From Stenotrophomonas lactitubi (lineage in GTDB: Bacteria > Pseudomonadota > Gammaproteobacteria > Xanthomonadales > Xanthomonadaceae), in assembly GCF_002803515.1 (NCBI RefSeq), contig NZ_PHQX01000001.1, forward strand, positions 1,488,001-1,552,000: DNA of 64,000 bases, written 5' to 3'. The translations under genes and the position numbers were made by a program. The notes below the pieces were generated by a model. It was not told the origin of the DNA, searched no databases, and saw nothing but the letters and a program-made list of their open reading frames with translations. Positions within the stretch are counted from its first letter, which is position 1; each line of letters begins with the position of its first letter. This document shows positions 15,588 to 24,053 of this stretch, piece after piece.

Positions 15588-16589
15588 TCAGCAGCCCACC
15601 AGCCGGTCGGCGCTGATGCCACTGCGATGCTGGTTGCGGTATTCGATGGGGCTGGCGTCGACCATGCCGCGGAAGTGCCGACGGAACGATTCCTGCGAAC
15701 CAAAGCCCGCCTGTTCGGCCACCCATTGCAGTGGGCGGTCGGTGGTTTCCAGCAGTTCACGTGCGTAGGCCACGCGCTCGCGGATGAGCCAGTCGATGGG
15801 CGACAGGCCGGTGGCTTCGAGGAACTGGCGCTGCAGGGTGCGCTGGCTCAGCGCGGCCTGTTCGGCGAGGCTGCCCAGCGAATGCGGTTCGCGCAGATTG
15901 CGCCGCATCCATTCCATCAGTTTCGCCAGCCGCGTGGGCTCGCCCAGCGGGATCGCGCGGCTGACGCGCTGGCTGCGTTCGGCATCGCGCCACGGCGCCA
16001 GCACCAGCCGCTCCGCTACGAGGTTGGCCACGCGTGCACCGTAATCCTTGCGCACCATGTGCAGCATCATGTCCATGCCGGTGGCCGACCCGGCCGAGGT
16101 GATGATGCTGCCGGCGTCCACATACAGCACGTCGTCGCGTACGTGGATGCGCGGGAACTCGCGGGCCAGTGTTTCGGTGAGCCGCCAGTGGGTGGTGGCC
16201 TGGCGGCCATCGAGCAGGCCGGCCCAGGCGAGCACGAACGCGCCTGAGCAGATGGAGGTGATGCGGGCGCCGCGCGCATGGGCGCGGGTGAGGGCATCGA
16301 GCAGGGCCTGCGGTGGGCGCTCGCTGGGTTCGCGCCAGCCGGGAATGACGATGATGTCGGCGTCGTCGACCGCACTCAGATCGTAGGGCAGCTGTACCTG
16401 TGCGCTGCCGAGCATGCGCAGTGCACCGGGCTCGCCAGCGCAGAGCTGGGTGCGGTACCAGGCCACGCCCAGTTCGGGGCGGATGGGTGCGAACAGGCCG
16501 ACCGCGCAGCCGAATTCGAACAGGCCCTGGCCGTGGCAGGCCACGATGGCGACGGTGGGCGCGTTCGGTTCGGCAGGCAGGGTGGGCAT
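15588..16589 (-). CDS. GlxA/FtrA-like AraC regulator with DJ-1/PfpI domain
   Basis: A 333-residue regulator with two parts. Residues about 10-185 form a DJ-1/PfpI-like sensor (VAIVACHGQGLFEFGCAVGL, the elbow ITSICSGAFVLAWAGLL). The C-terminus is an AraC DNA-binding domain (SLGSLAEQAALSQRTLQRQF, then VAEQAGFGSQESFRRHF). GlxA-type proteins respond to small nitrogenous or oxidised metabolites; the effector and targets here are not evident. It is separated from the TonB receptor cluster by a SMAG pair, so control of that cluster is possible but unsupported. Confidence 0.9.
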   Translation of the reverse strand: MPTLPAEPNAPTVAIVACHGQGLFEFGCAVGLFAPIRPELGVAWYRTQLCAGEPGALRMLGSAQVQLPYDLSAVDDADIIVIPGWREPSERPPQALLDALTRAHARGARITSICSGAFVLAWAGLLDGRQATTHWRLTETLAREFPRIHVRDDVLYVDAGSIITSAGSATGMDMMLHMVRKDYGARVANLVAERLVLAPWRDAERSQRVSRAIPLGEPTRLAKLMEWMRRNLREPHSLGSLAEQAALSQRTLQRQFLEATGLSPIDWLIRERVAYARELLETTDRPLQWVAEQAGFGSQESFRRHFRGMVDASPIEYRNQHRSGISADRLVGC

Positions 16590-16682
16590 GGCTTGATGCT
16601 ACCGACGCAGGCACGTGCCGCTGAGTGGCGCGCGGGCATGAGGTGATGCCCGCGGGGTATATGGAGCAGTCGCTCCCTTCTT

Positions 16683-16774
16683 GTAGAGCCGAGCCCACGC
16701 TCGGCTCAATACCGGAAGGGGGGATGCATTCTGACGCGGTCGCGAAGAGCAGCCGAGCGTGGGCTCGGCTCTAC
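16683..16774. repeat. Inverted pair of SMAG-type repeats ('GAGCC' class)
   Basis: GTAGAGCCGAGCC...GGCT (16683-16706) and its reverse complement ending in CTAC (16751-16774) form a pair with a 44-bp spacer. The same class recurs at 19522 and 49199-49287. Confidence 0.9.
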
Positions 16775-16835
16775 AGACAGTAGTGCACCGGCGCGGCCGC
16801 CTAACCTCATTACCAGCGGTCATGTGGCTGGCGCG

Positions 16836-16850
16836 ATGTGACGGTCACAT
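16836..16850. promoter_or_regulatory. Palindrome upstream of the TonB receptor gene
   Basis: ATGTGAC-G-GTCACAT is a perfect 7-bp dyad around one central base, ending 78 bp before the receptor ATG. It is the only clear palindrome near the start of the ten-gene cluster and is therefore its best operator candidate. The regulator is not identified. The 3-bp spacing between TGTGA and TCACA does not fit CRP. Confidence 0.5.
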
Positions 16851-16928
16851 GACGCGATATCCGCTGTTGCGCGTTGGGCGCGGGCCCTTGAATGGAGGTG
16901 TGTCTCCGGCCCACCCCCACGAGCCCCC

Positions 16929-19505
16929 ATGCCTGCTGCCCATATTCCTGCGCTGTCCACGCTCTCCCTTCTGATTGCGGCCGCCCTGGCCGCTGCCCCG
17001 GCGTATGCGGCTGATGCCGATGCGCCGTCGGCGACCACTGCCACTTCTGCGAACCTTGCCGCGTCCACGCTGGATGCGGTGGTGGTGACCGGCTCGCGTA
17101 CCAGTACGCGCACGGTGAAGAACAGCTCGACACCGATCGACGTGATTTCCGCCGAGGACCTGGCGGCTACCGGCCAGGCCAACCTGCTCGAAGCCCTGCA
17201 GCGCAGCCTGCCGTCGCTGAGCCAGATTGGCGGTTACCAGAGCGACCAGGAAAGCCTGATCCGCGGCTACCAACTGCGCAACCTGTCGCCGGGTTACACG
17301 CTGGTGCTGGTGAACGGCAAGCGCCGCAACGCCAGTGCGTACGTCAGTGGCGCCAACGGCGGTGGCTATCCGGGCCACGCCTGGGCCGATCTGGCGCTGA
17401 TTCCGGTATCGGCCATCGACCACGTAGAGGTGCTGCGTGATGGCGCATCGGCCATCTACGGTTCGGACGCGATCACCGGGGTGATCAACGTGATCCTGAA
17501 ATCGCAGGCGCACGGTGGCGATGTGTCGGTGGAGAGCGGGCAGAGCACCGATGGCGACGGCAGCCGCACCAGCGTGCGCGCCAACATCGGTCTGCCATGG
17601 GGCGAGGATGGCTTCATCAACCTGTCCGGTGAGAGCACGCGCCAGCACCATGCGATACGCACGCGTCGCTACATCGATGGCTACCTGAGCTATCCGGCGG
17701 TGGATGGCAACGGCAACCTGGTGGCGCTGCGGCCGAACAACCGGCTGCCGGCCGGGGCGTCGCCGAACCCGGCCGAGGCCGGACGCGATGCGGAGGCCAA
17801 CATCATCCTCAGCTCGCCGTCGTATGCGTTGAAGGCCTTCGCGGTGAACGTGGGCCATGGGCTGGGTGAGAACGCGCAGTTCTACGCCAATGCGACGGCC
17901 AGTGACCGTACCGCGCAGGCGATCCAGAACTTCCGGCTGCCGGCGACGATCTTCACCACCTACAGGGCGCCGGGCGTGCTGAGCGTGTTTCCCGACGGCT
18001 TCCTGCCGGTGCTGGAAACCAAGGAGAAGCAGTACACCGGCACGGCCGGGGTGAAGGGCCAGGTTGCGGGCTGGGACTACGACGTCAGCCTCACCAGCAA
18101 CCGCAATACGGTGCGCACCTACACCCGCAATTCGGTGAACTATTCGCTGCCATATCCCGGCTCGCCCACCGACTTCTACGACGGCAAGCTGGACTACCAG
18201 CAGGGCATCGCCAACCTCGACCTGCGTCGTGGCTTCGAGGTGGCCGCCTTCGCCTCGCCGCTGGAAGTAAGTGCGGGTGCCGAGTACCAGCACGAGCAGT
18301 ACGAGCGCGGGGCAGGGCAGTGGGAGTCGTACACCGGCTTCGGTGCGGCCGCCTTCGTGGGCTATTCCACCGCCGATGCGGTGAAGGCCACCCGCAACAG
18401 CAAGGCGGTGTACGCCGGTGCGGCGACCAACATCACCTCGCGCTGGTACCTGGATGCGGCCGCGCGCTGGGAAGACCATTCCGACTTCGGCACGGTGTCG
18501 ACCGGTCGGTTGACCACGCGCTTCGACTTCACCGATGCGCTGGGTGTGCGTGCCACGGTCAGCAATGGCTTCCATGCGCCGAGCTTGGGGGCGCAGTTCT
18601 ACCAGGCCACTGGCAGCTGCCCGTGCGGCACCACGCTGGTGGCGCAGGTCGCTTCGCCGGCAGCGGTGGCGCTGGGCGCTACGCCGCTGAAGCCGGAGAA
18701 GGCCACCAACTACAGCCTCGGCGTGACCTGGGACCCGAGCCCGGCCTTCCATCTGGCGGTGGATGCGTACCAGATCGACATTCGCGGCCAACTCGGCCAG
18801 TCCAGCCAGATCGGCTACAACGCGCAGGACCCGGCGCGGGTGACCGACAACAGCGGCACCGTGCTGACCGCCGCGCAGAAAAATACGATTGATGCGCTGC
18901 TGGGTACGGCCGGCATCAGCATCCTGCCCGGTGATGCGTTCTACGCCAGCTATTTCACCAACGTGGGCGACACCCGCACGCGCGGTGTGGAGCTGACCCT
19001 GGAAGCGAACCAGGAAACACAGTGGGGCAAGCTGCGCTGGACCTACGCGGCCAACGTGGGCCGCACCACCATCCAGAAGGTGAGCGCGATTCCGCAGGCG
19101 CTGCAGGGGCTGCCGAACATCAACCTGCTGACCAAGTCGAGTGAGTACGCGCTGCGCTTCCGCACGCCGTCGTACACGCAGGTGGCGGGGCTGGGCTGGC
19201 AGAACGGGCGCTGGCGCTCGAACGTGGACTTCACCTACTACGGCCCGATCAAGCGCCTGAACAACGGCGTGGAGTACAAGCAGCCGCCGGTGCTGGTGAC
19301 CAACCTGTCCGGTGGGGTGGAGCTGGGCGCGGGCTGGAGCGCGGCGCTGGGCATCAACAACCTGTTCGACAAGCGCACCCGCAAGGTGCCCGCGTACGCA
19401 CGCAGCGCCACCGATGTGGCCAGCATCGAGACCACCTGGGACAGCGGTGATGTGCTGAGCAACGTCGGGACGTTCTGGTACGGGCGCGTCAACTACCGGT
19501 TCTGA
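16929..19505 (+). CDS. TonB-dependent outer membrane receptor
   Basis: An 858-residue TonB-dependent transporter with signal peptide (cleavage after AYA, about residue 27) and a TonB-box-like segment LDAVVVTGSR (about 48-57). A plug domain follows (IRGYQLRNLSPGYTLVLVNG, VEVLRDGASAIYGSDAITGV), then a 22-strand barrel ending in an aromatic C-terminus (VNYRF). It moves a substrate across the outer membrane with energy from TonB-ExbBD. It leads a co-directional cluster of flavin monooxygenases, an M20 hydrolase, a GNAT and an ABC importer, so its cargo is probably the organosulfur compound processed by those genes. That link is inference from context. Confidence 0.92.
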   Translation: MPAAHIPALSTLSLLIAAALAAAPAYAADADAPSATTATSANLAASTLDAVVVTGSRTSTRTVKNSSTPIDVISAEDLAATGQANLLEALQRSLPSLSQIGGYQSDQESLIRGYQLRNLSPGYTLVLVNGKRRNASAYVSGANGGGYPGHAWADLALIPVSAIDHVEVLRDGASAIYGSDAITGVINVILKSQAHGGDVSVESGQSTDGDGSRTSVRANIGLPWGEDGFINLSGESTRQHHAIRTRRYIDGYLSYPAVDGNGNLVALRPNNRLPAGASPNPAEAGRDAEANIILSSPSYALKAFAVNVGHGLGENAQFYANATASDRTAQAIQNFRLPATIFTTYRAPGVLSVFPDGFLPVLETKEKQYTGTAGVKGQVAGWDYDVSLTSNRNTVRTYTRNSVNYSLPYPGSPTDFYDGKLDYQQGIANLDLRRGFEVAAFASPLEVSAGAEYQHEQYERGAGQWESYTGFGAAAFVGYSTADAVKATRNSKAVYAGAATNITSRWYLDAAARWEDHSDFGTVSTGRLTTRFDFTDALGVRATVSNGFHAPSLGAQFYQATGSCPCGTTLVAQVASPAAVALGATPLKPEKATNYSLGVTWDPSPAFHLAVDAYQIDIRGQLGQSSQIGYNAQDPARVTDNSGTVLTAAQKNTIDALLGTAGISILPGDAFYASYFTNVGDTRTRGVELTLEANQETQWGKLRWTYAANVGRTTIQKVSAIPQALQGLPNINLLTKSSEYALRFRTPSYTQVAGLGWQNGRWRSNVDFTYYGPIKRLNNGVEYKQPPVLVTNLSGGVELGAGWSAALGINNLFDKRTRKVPAYARSATDVASIETTWDSGDVLSNVGTFWYGRVNYRF

Positions 19506-19521
19506 GGTTCATGCCACACGC

Positions 19522-19544
19522 AGCCGAGCGTGGCTCGGCGCTAC
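19522..19544. repeat. Single SMAG-type repeat
   Basis: AGCCGAGCGTGGCTCGGCGCTAC, of the same class as 16683-16774, lies in the 52-bp gap between the TonB receptor and the FMN reductase gene. It could lower or separate transcription between the receptor and the enzymes. Confidence 0.85.
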
Positions 19545-19557
19545 ATGGGAGCGTTTC

Positions 19558-20139
19558 ATGTCATCTGCATTGAATGTGGTTGCGTTGATTGGTTCGCCGA
19601 CGGCATCGGCCAACTCGCGCACGTTGCTGCTGGTGCGGCATCTGCTGGAAGAGCTGCGCGAGCGGGTCAACATCAGCGTGGAGCTGGTCGAGCTGGCGCC
19701 GATCGCGCGCTCGCTGGGGCAGGCGCTGCAGCGCAGTGAAGTGGAGCCGCAGGTGGAGCGCGCGCTGGCCACGATTGAATCGGCGCAGCTGCTGGTAGCG
19801 GCCACGCCGGTGTATCGCGGGTCCTATCCGGGCCTGTTCAAGCACCTGATCGACTTCATCGAACTGGACGCGCTGGTGGATACGCCGGTGCTGCTGGCCG
19901 CCACCGGTGGCAGCGAGCGCCACGCGCTGGTGATCGACCATCAGCTGCGGCCGCTTTTCAGCTTCCTGCAAGCGCATACGTTGCCGATCGGGGTGTATGC
20001 CACGCCGGCCGACTTCGACGGCGACTGCATCAACAGCGCTGCACTGCAGGCGCGCATCCAGCTGGCGGCCGAGCGTGCAGCGGGACACGTGGCGCCTCGG
20101 GCGGCGGCGCTGCCGGCGCCGCTGCGCAGGATCGCCTAG
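19558..20139 (+). CDS. NADPH-dependent FMN reductase (SsuE/MsuE type)
   Basis: A 193-residue flavodoxin-fold reductase that should supply FMNH2 to the luciferase-like monooxygenases encoded next to it. Seen: the FMN phosphate loop IGSPTASANSRT (11-22) and the family motif ATPVYRGSYPGLFKHLIDFI (about 82-101), then LLAATGGSERHAL. SsuE/MsuE proteins serve two-component sulfonate or organosulfur monooxygenases. GGGAG lies 7 nt before the ATG. It is the second gene of the cluster, followed closely by three monooxygenase genes. Confidence 0.93.
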   Translation: MSSALNVVALIGSPTASANSRTLLLVRHLLEELRERVNISVELVELAPIARSLGQALQRSEVEPQVERALATIESAQLLVAATPVYRGSYPGLFKHLIDFIELDALVDTPVLLAATGGSERHALVIDHQLRPLFSFLQAHTLPIGVYATPADFDGDCINSAALQARIQLAAERAAGHVAPRAAALPAPLRRIA

Positions 20140-20148
20140 GACGTGGCG

Positions 20149-21168
20149 GTGCAGCTGCGGCACTTGGCGTTCCTCACGCCCGGAAGCTATCTACCGGAAC
20201 AACCCCGCGCGGGCCTGGACGCGACGCTGGCGTTGATCGCGTTTGCCGAACAGCTGGGCTATGACGGCGCGTGGGTGCGCCACCGCCACCTGGAGCCGGG
20301 CATCAGCTCGGCAGCGGTGTTCCTGGCGGCGGCCAGCCAGCACACCACCCGCATCGAGCTGGGCAGTGCGGTGATCCAGCTGGGCTATGAAACACCGTTC
20401 CGTCTGGCCGAGGATCTGTCGTTGCTGGACGCGCTGGCCGGTGGCCGGCTGCAGGTGGGCGTCAGTACCGGCGCGCCGCCACACGGGGAATTGGTTGGGC
20501 CACTGCTGTACGACAGCGACCCTGCGCACATCGACTTTTCCCATGGCCGGGTGGCGCGCTTGCTGGAGGCGCTGCGTGGTGAGCCGTTGGGTGCCGCAGA
20601 TGCCGAAGTCGGCAACGCCGCCACGCGCTATCGCCCGCGACTGCAGCCGCATGCGCCGGGGCTGGTGGACCGGGTCTGGTATGGCGCTGGCTCTCTGCAG
20701 TCGGCGCGTTCGGCGGGGGAGCAGGGCCTGCATCTGCTGCTGGGCAACGTCAACCGCGCCGAGCTGAGTGATGACTTCTTCGGTGCCCAGCTGCAGCACC
20801 TGCAGGCCTATCGCGCGGCATTGCCGTTGGACAGCCCGCGCCGCGTGGCGGTGGGGCGGGTGCTGGTGCCCACCGATGGTGTGGATGCGGCCACGCGGCA
20901 GAGGATCGAGGCCTTCAGTGCGCAGCGGCATGCGCGCACCCTGGCGCCGCAAGGGCCTCGCCGCACCATGTTCGCGCCCGACGTGGTCGGCAGCACGGCG
21001 CAGATCATTGCGCGGTTGCAGAGCGATCCGCTGCTGCAGCAGGTGGACGAGCTGCGGGTTGAGCTGCCCTATGAGCTGCCCGAGCAGGACTACCGGCGCA
21101 TCCTCACCACGGTGATCGAGGACATCGCGCCGGCGCTGGGTTGGCGCGCGCCCGCGCAAGCGGCGTGA
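20149..21168 (+). CDS. Luciferase-like flavin monooxygenase (LLM), first of three
   Basis: A 339-residue TIM-barrel LLM enzyme that uses FMNH2 and O2. Landmarks are LRHLAFLTPGSYLPE, LIAFAEQLGYDGAWVRHRHL (20-50), IELGSAVIQLGYETPFRLAEDLS split over the second barrel segment, and LDALAGGRLQVGVSTG. The substrate is unknown; context points to sulfur-containing compounds. GTG 20149 is preferred because AGGA (20138-20141) lies 7 nt upstream; a GTG at 20143 is too close to it. It follows the FMN reductase directly. Confidence 0.88.
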   Translation: MQLRHLAFLTPGSYLPEQPRAGLDATLALIAFAEQLGYDGAWVRHRHLEPGISSAAVFLAAASQHTTRIELGSAVIQLGYETPFRLAEDLSLLDALAGGRLQVGVSTGAPPHGELVGPLLYDSDPAHIDFSHGRVARLLEALRGEPLGAADAEVGNAATRYRPRLQPHAPGLVDRVWYGAGSLQSARSAGEQGLHLLLGNVNRAELSDDFFGAQLQHLQAYRAALPLDSPRRVAVGRVLVPTDGVDAATRQRIEAFSAQRHARTLAPQGPRRTMFAPDVVGSTAQIIARLQSDPLLQQVDELRVELPYELPEQDYRRILTTVIEDIAPALGWRAPAQAA

Positions 21169-21334
21169 CGTTACCAGCGTCCATAACGGCCAGCAGTCTG
21201 CTTATTGCCAACCTGCATCTGCATGGCCGGATCCGACCGTGGATTGTCGAGTTCTGGCGCTGGCATGCAGCCTTCCTTCTCTAGCATCGATATCGAAGCG
21301 GCAGTGCATTGCCGGCCCCTACGAGGACGATTCC

Positions 21335-21697
21335 GTGGCTGTAGACGCAACCCACAAACCCATCCTGTTCCTGCTGGACCGCGAGTTCGAGGACGGCCAG
21401 TTGCCCGGACAACGCTTCTTCTGCCGGCACAGCCTGCTGCTGGAAGGTGCGCTGTCGAGCATCGACGGCCTCGACGCGCAACTGGATGTGCGCCGCATCG
21501 GTTTCAGCCGGCCGCGCCGCGAGGTGATCGCCGAGATCGGCGAGCAGGACCAGTCGCTGCCGAAGCTGGTGCTGCCGCAGGGTGTGGTCAATGAACACGC
21601 AAGTGGTGAGTACCAGCAGCGCCAGTACATCTCCGGTGCCGAACCGATCCTGGCGGCATTGAATGGCCTGCTCGGCATTCCCGTGGCCCATCCCTGA
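21335..21697 (+). CDS. DUF3088 protein, probable thioredoxin-like fold
   Basis: A 120-residue protein matching the DUF3088 pattern (KPILFLLDREFEDGQLPGQR, FFCRHSLLLEG, RRIGFSRPRREVIAEIGEQD, QSLPKLVLPQG). By inspection it has thioredoxin/GST-like features: a beta strand followed by a cysteine at a helix start (Cys-x-x-Ser) and a later SLP that could be the cis-proline. That fold assignment is my inference. GTG 21335 is chosen because AGGA lies 7 nt upstream; the longer frame starts in noncoding sequence. It sits between two LLM monooxygenase genes, suggesting a redox or thiol role in their pathway. Confidence 0.78.
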   Translation: MAVDATHKPILFLLDREFEDGQLPGQRFFCRHSLLLEGALSSIDGLDAQLDVRRIGFSRPRREVIAEIGEQDQSLPKLVLPQGVVNEHASGEYQQRQYISGAEPILAALNGLLGIPVAHP

Positions 21698-21711
21698 GCG
21701 AGGACGTGACC

Positions 21712-22689
21712 ATGAGCTACCTCACCAGCGTGTTGGACAAGAGCCCGGTGGCCGACGGCAGCACGCCGGAACAGGCGCTGCGCAACAGCCTTCAACTGGC
21801 GCAGCGCGCCGAGCAGCTGGGCTATCACCGTTACTGGTTTGCCGAGCACCACGCGGCGCCGACGCTGGCCAGCCCGGCACCGGAAGTGCTGGCGGCGTGG
21901 GTGCTGGCGCAGACCCGGCGCATCCGCATCGGCAGTGGCGGGGTGATGCTGCGCCACTACGCACCGTACAAGGTGGCCGAGAACTTCAACCTGCTGGCGG
22001 CACTGGCGCCGGGGCGCGTGGATCTGGGCGTGGGCAAGGCACCGGGCGGTCTGCCGGCATCGACTGCCGCATTGGCCGCCGGTCGCCCGGCATTCGCCGA
22101 TTTCGACCAGCAGCTGCGCGACCTGGAAGGATATCTGTCCGATGCGCAGGCTGATGCGCAGGCGCGGCCGATTCCACAGACGTCGCCGGAGCGCTTCCTG
22201 CTTGGCGCCAGCCCGCAGAGCGCGCGGCAGGCGGCCGAACTGGGCTGGCGCTTCGTGTATGCCGCGCATTTCGACGGTGACCCGAAGCACATCGAGGCCG
22301 CCTTCGAGGCGTATCGCACGGTGTCCGCGCACGTCCCGTTGCTGGCAACGGTGGCCTTCGCCGCGCCCACCAGCGAGGCCGCTGCGCGCCATATCGGCGC
22401 GTTGCGGGTCTACAAGCTGCACCTGGGCCCCGGACAGACGGTGAACCTGCCCAGCCCCGAGGCCGCTGCCGAGTACGCACGGCAGGTGGGTGTCAATGAT
22501 TTCCGCGTCGAAGAAACACGCCCCAGCGTGCTCTCTGGCGACGCGCAGCACGTACGCAGCGAGCTGGATGCGCTGCATCGACGCTTCGGCGTGGGTGAAT
22601 TCATCCTCGACGCGCCGGTGGCCGACCTCGACGCACGCCTGACGTCCCTTGAACTGCTGTCGCCCGCTCCCCGCGCGGCGGTGGCCTGA
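21712..22689 (+). CDS. LLM-class flavin monooxygenase, MsnO8-like
   Basis: A 325-residue luciferase-like protein resembling the MsnO8 group: [37 protein letters not shown] (about 26-48), [35 protein letters not shown]. It would need FMNH2 from the reductase at 19558. AGGA (21701-21704) is 7 nt before ATG 21712, which is chosen over the GTG at 21706. It is 14 bp after the DUF3088 gene and 16 bp before the next monooxygenase gene. Confidence 0.9.
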   Translation: MSYLTSVLDKSPVADGSTPEQALRNSLQLAQRAEQLGYHRYWFAEHHAAPTLASPAPEVLAAWVLAQTRRIRIGSGGVMLRHYAPYKVAENFNLLAALAPGRVDLGVGKAPGGLPASTAALAAGRPAFADFDQQLRDLEGYLSDAQADAQARPIPQTSPERFLLGASPQSARQAAELGWRFVYAAHFDGDPKHIEAAFEAYRTVSAHVPLLATVAFAAPTSEAAARHIGALRVYKLHLGPGQTVNLPSPEAAAEYARQVGVNDFRVEETRPSVLSGDAQHVRSELDALHRRFGVGEFILDAPVADLDARLTSLELLSPAPRAAVA

Positions 22690-22705
22690 CTGCTGGAGCG
22701 ACCCC

Positions 22706-24049
22706 ATGAGCACGACCCCGCGTCCCATCCCGTTCGGCATCATGCTGCAGGGCCCCGGCAGCCACATGCATGCCTGGAAGCATCCGTCCAACGTGCCCGA
22801 TGCCAGCGTCAACCTGGGCTATTACATCGACATCGCGCGTACCGCCGAGGACAACGGCATCGCTTTCGGCTTCGTTGCTGACGGCCTGTACATCAACGAG
22901 AAGTCGATCCCGCATTTCCTCAACCGCTTCGAGCCGATCTCGCTGCTGTCCGCACTGGCGACGGCAACGAAGAAGATCGGCCTGGCCGGCACGCTTTCCA
23001 CCTCGTACAGCGATCCATTCACCGTAGCCCGCCAGTTCGCCTCGCTGGACCTGCTCAGCGGTGGCCGTGCCGGCTGGAACGTGGTGACCTCGCCGCTGGA
23101 AGGTTCGGGCCGCAACTACGGCCGCCCGCATCCGGAACACGCGCTGCGCTACCAGATTGCCGATGAGTACCTTGAGGTGGTGCAGGGCCTGTGGGATTCG
23201 TGGGATGACGATGCGTTCGTGCGCGACCGCGACAGCGGCACGTTCTTCGCACCGGAGAAGTTCCGTCGCCTCGACCACAAGGGCCGCTTCTTCCAGGTTG
23301 AAGGCCCGCTCAACATCCAGCGCTCGCCGCAGGGGCAGCCGGTGATCTTCCAGGCCGGTTCGTCCGACGATGGCATTGCGCTGGCAGGCAAGTATGCCGA
23401 TGCGGTGTTCACCCACGCGCCGTCGCTGGAGGAGACCCGTGCATTCACCCAGAAGGTGAAGAACTCGGCGATCGCCCATGGCCGCAGTGCCGGTGACGTC
23501 AAGATCTTCCCGGGCATCGGCCCGATCGTTGGCCGTACGGCGGAAGAAGCCGAAGCCAAGTACCAGGCGATTGCCGCGCTGGCCGGGCTGGACGATGCAC
23601 TGGCGTATCTCGGCCGCTTCTTCGACCACCATGATTTCAGCCAGTACGACCCGGATGCGCCGTTCCCGGAGCTGGGCGATATCGGTTCCAATTCCTTCCG
23701 CTCCACCACCGACCGCATCAAGCAGGACGCGCGTGAGCAGGGCCTGAGCCTGCGCCAGGTGGCACTGCAGGCGGTCAGCCCGCGGCCGAATTTCATCGGC
23801 ACGCCGGAGCATGTGGCCGATGAGCTGATCCGGTGGTTCGACGCCGGTGCCAGCGATGGCTTCATCCTCGGCTTCGCTGCGCAGCGCGAAGGCCTGGATG
23901 ATTTCGTGACCCTTGTGCTGCCCTTGCTGGAAGCGCGCGGCTACCACCGCAGTGAGCTCGAAGGAGAGACTCTGCGCGACCACCTGGGCCTGCCACGCAA
24001 GGCGAGCCGTTATGCGACCGACGCCGAGCCGGCGCGGAAGGTGGGATAA
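22706..24049 (+). CDS. NtaA/SnaA/DszA-type FMN-dependent monooxygenase (YxeK/YtnJ-like)
   Basis: A 447-residue LLM enzyme of the NtaA/SnaA/DszA/SoxA group: [96 protein letters not shown]. In Bacillus, relatives YtnJ and YxeK cleave the C-S bond of N-acetylated S-alkyl or S-succino cysteines. The neighbours here (M20 hydrolase, GNAT, ABC importer) match that operon, so the same reaction is the best hypothesis. The ATG at 22706 opens the conserved sequence; upstream codons belong to the previous gene. Confidence 0.92.
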   Translation: MSTTPRPIPFGIMLQGPGSHMHAWKHPSNVPDASVNLGYYIDIARTAEDNGIAFGFVADGLYINEKSIPHFLNRFEPISLLSALATATKKIGLAGTLSTSYSDPFTVARQFASLDLLSGGRAGWNVVTSPLEGSGRNYGRPHPEHALRYQIADEYLEVVQGLWDSWDDDAFVRDRDSGTFFAPEKFRRLDHKGRFFQVEGPLNIQRSPQGQPVIFQAGSSDDGIALAGKYADAVFTHAPSLEETRAFTQKVKNSAIAHGRSAGDVKIFPGIGPIVGRTAEEAEAKYQAIAALAGLDDALAYLGRFFDHHDFSQYDPDAPFPELGDIGSNSFRSTTDRIKQDAREQGLSLRQVALQAVSPRPNFIGTPEHVADELIRWFDAGASDGFILGFAAQREGLDDFVTLVLPLLEARGYHRSELEGETLRDHLGLPRKASRYATDAEPARKVG

Positions 24050-24053
24050 GGCG

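Larger units (their letters stand above)
16590..16928. other. Intergenic region upstream of the TonB receptor cluster
   Basis: This 339-bp gap between divergent genes holds an inverted SMAG pair (16683-16774) and a 15-bp palindrome (16836-16850). No open frame in it looks coding. The promoter of the downstream ten-gene cluster must lie here or close by, but I see no strong -35/-10 pair. Confidence 0.6.

Noticed and set aside
16839..16849. CRP site in TGTGACGGTCACA
   Set aside because: The half-sites are 3 bp apart instead of the 6 bp needed for CRP/Clp, so only a general operator is claimed.
16845..18791. Open frame of 648 codons on the minus strand
   Set aside because: Antisense to the TonB receptor. 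The Arg/His/Gly-rich composition is typical of a complementary-frame shadow.
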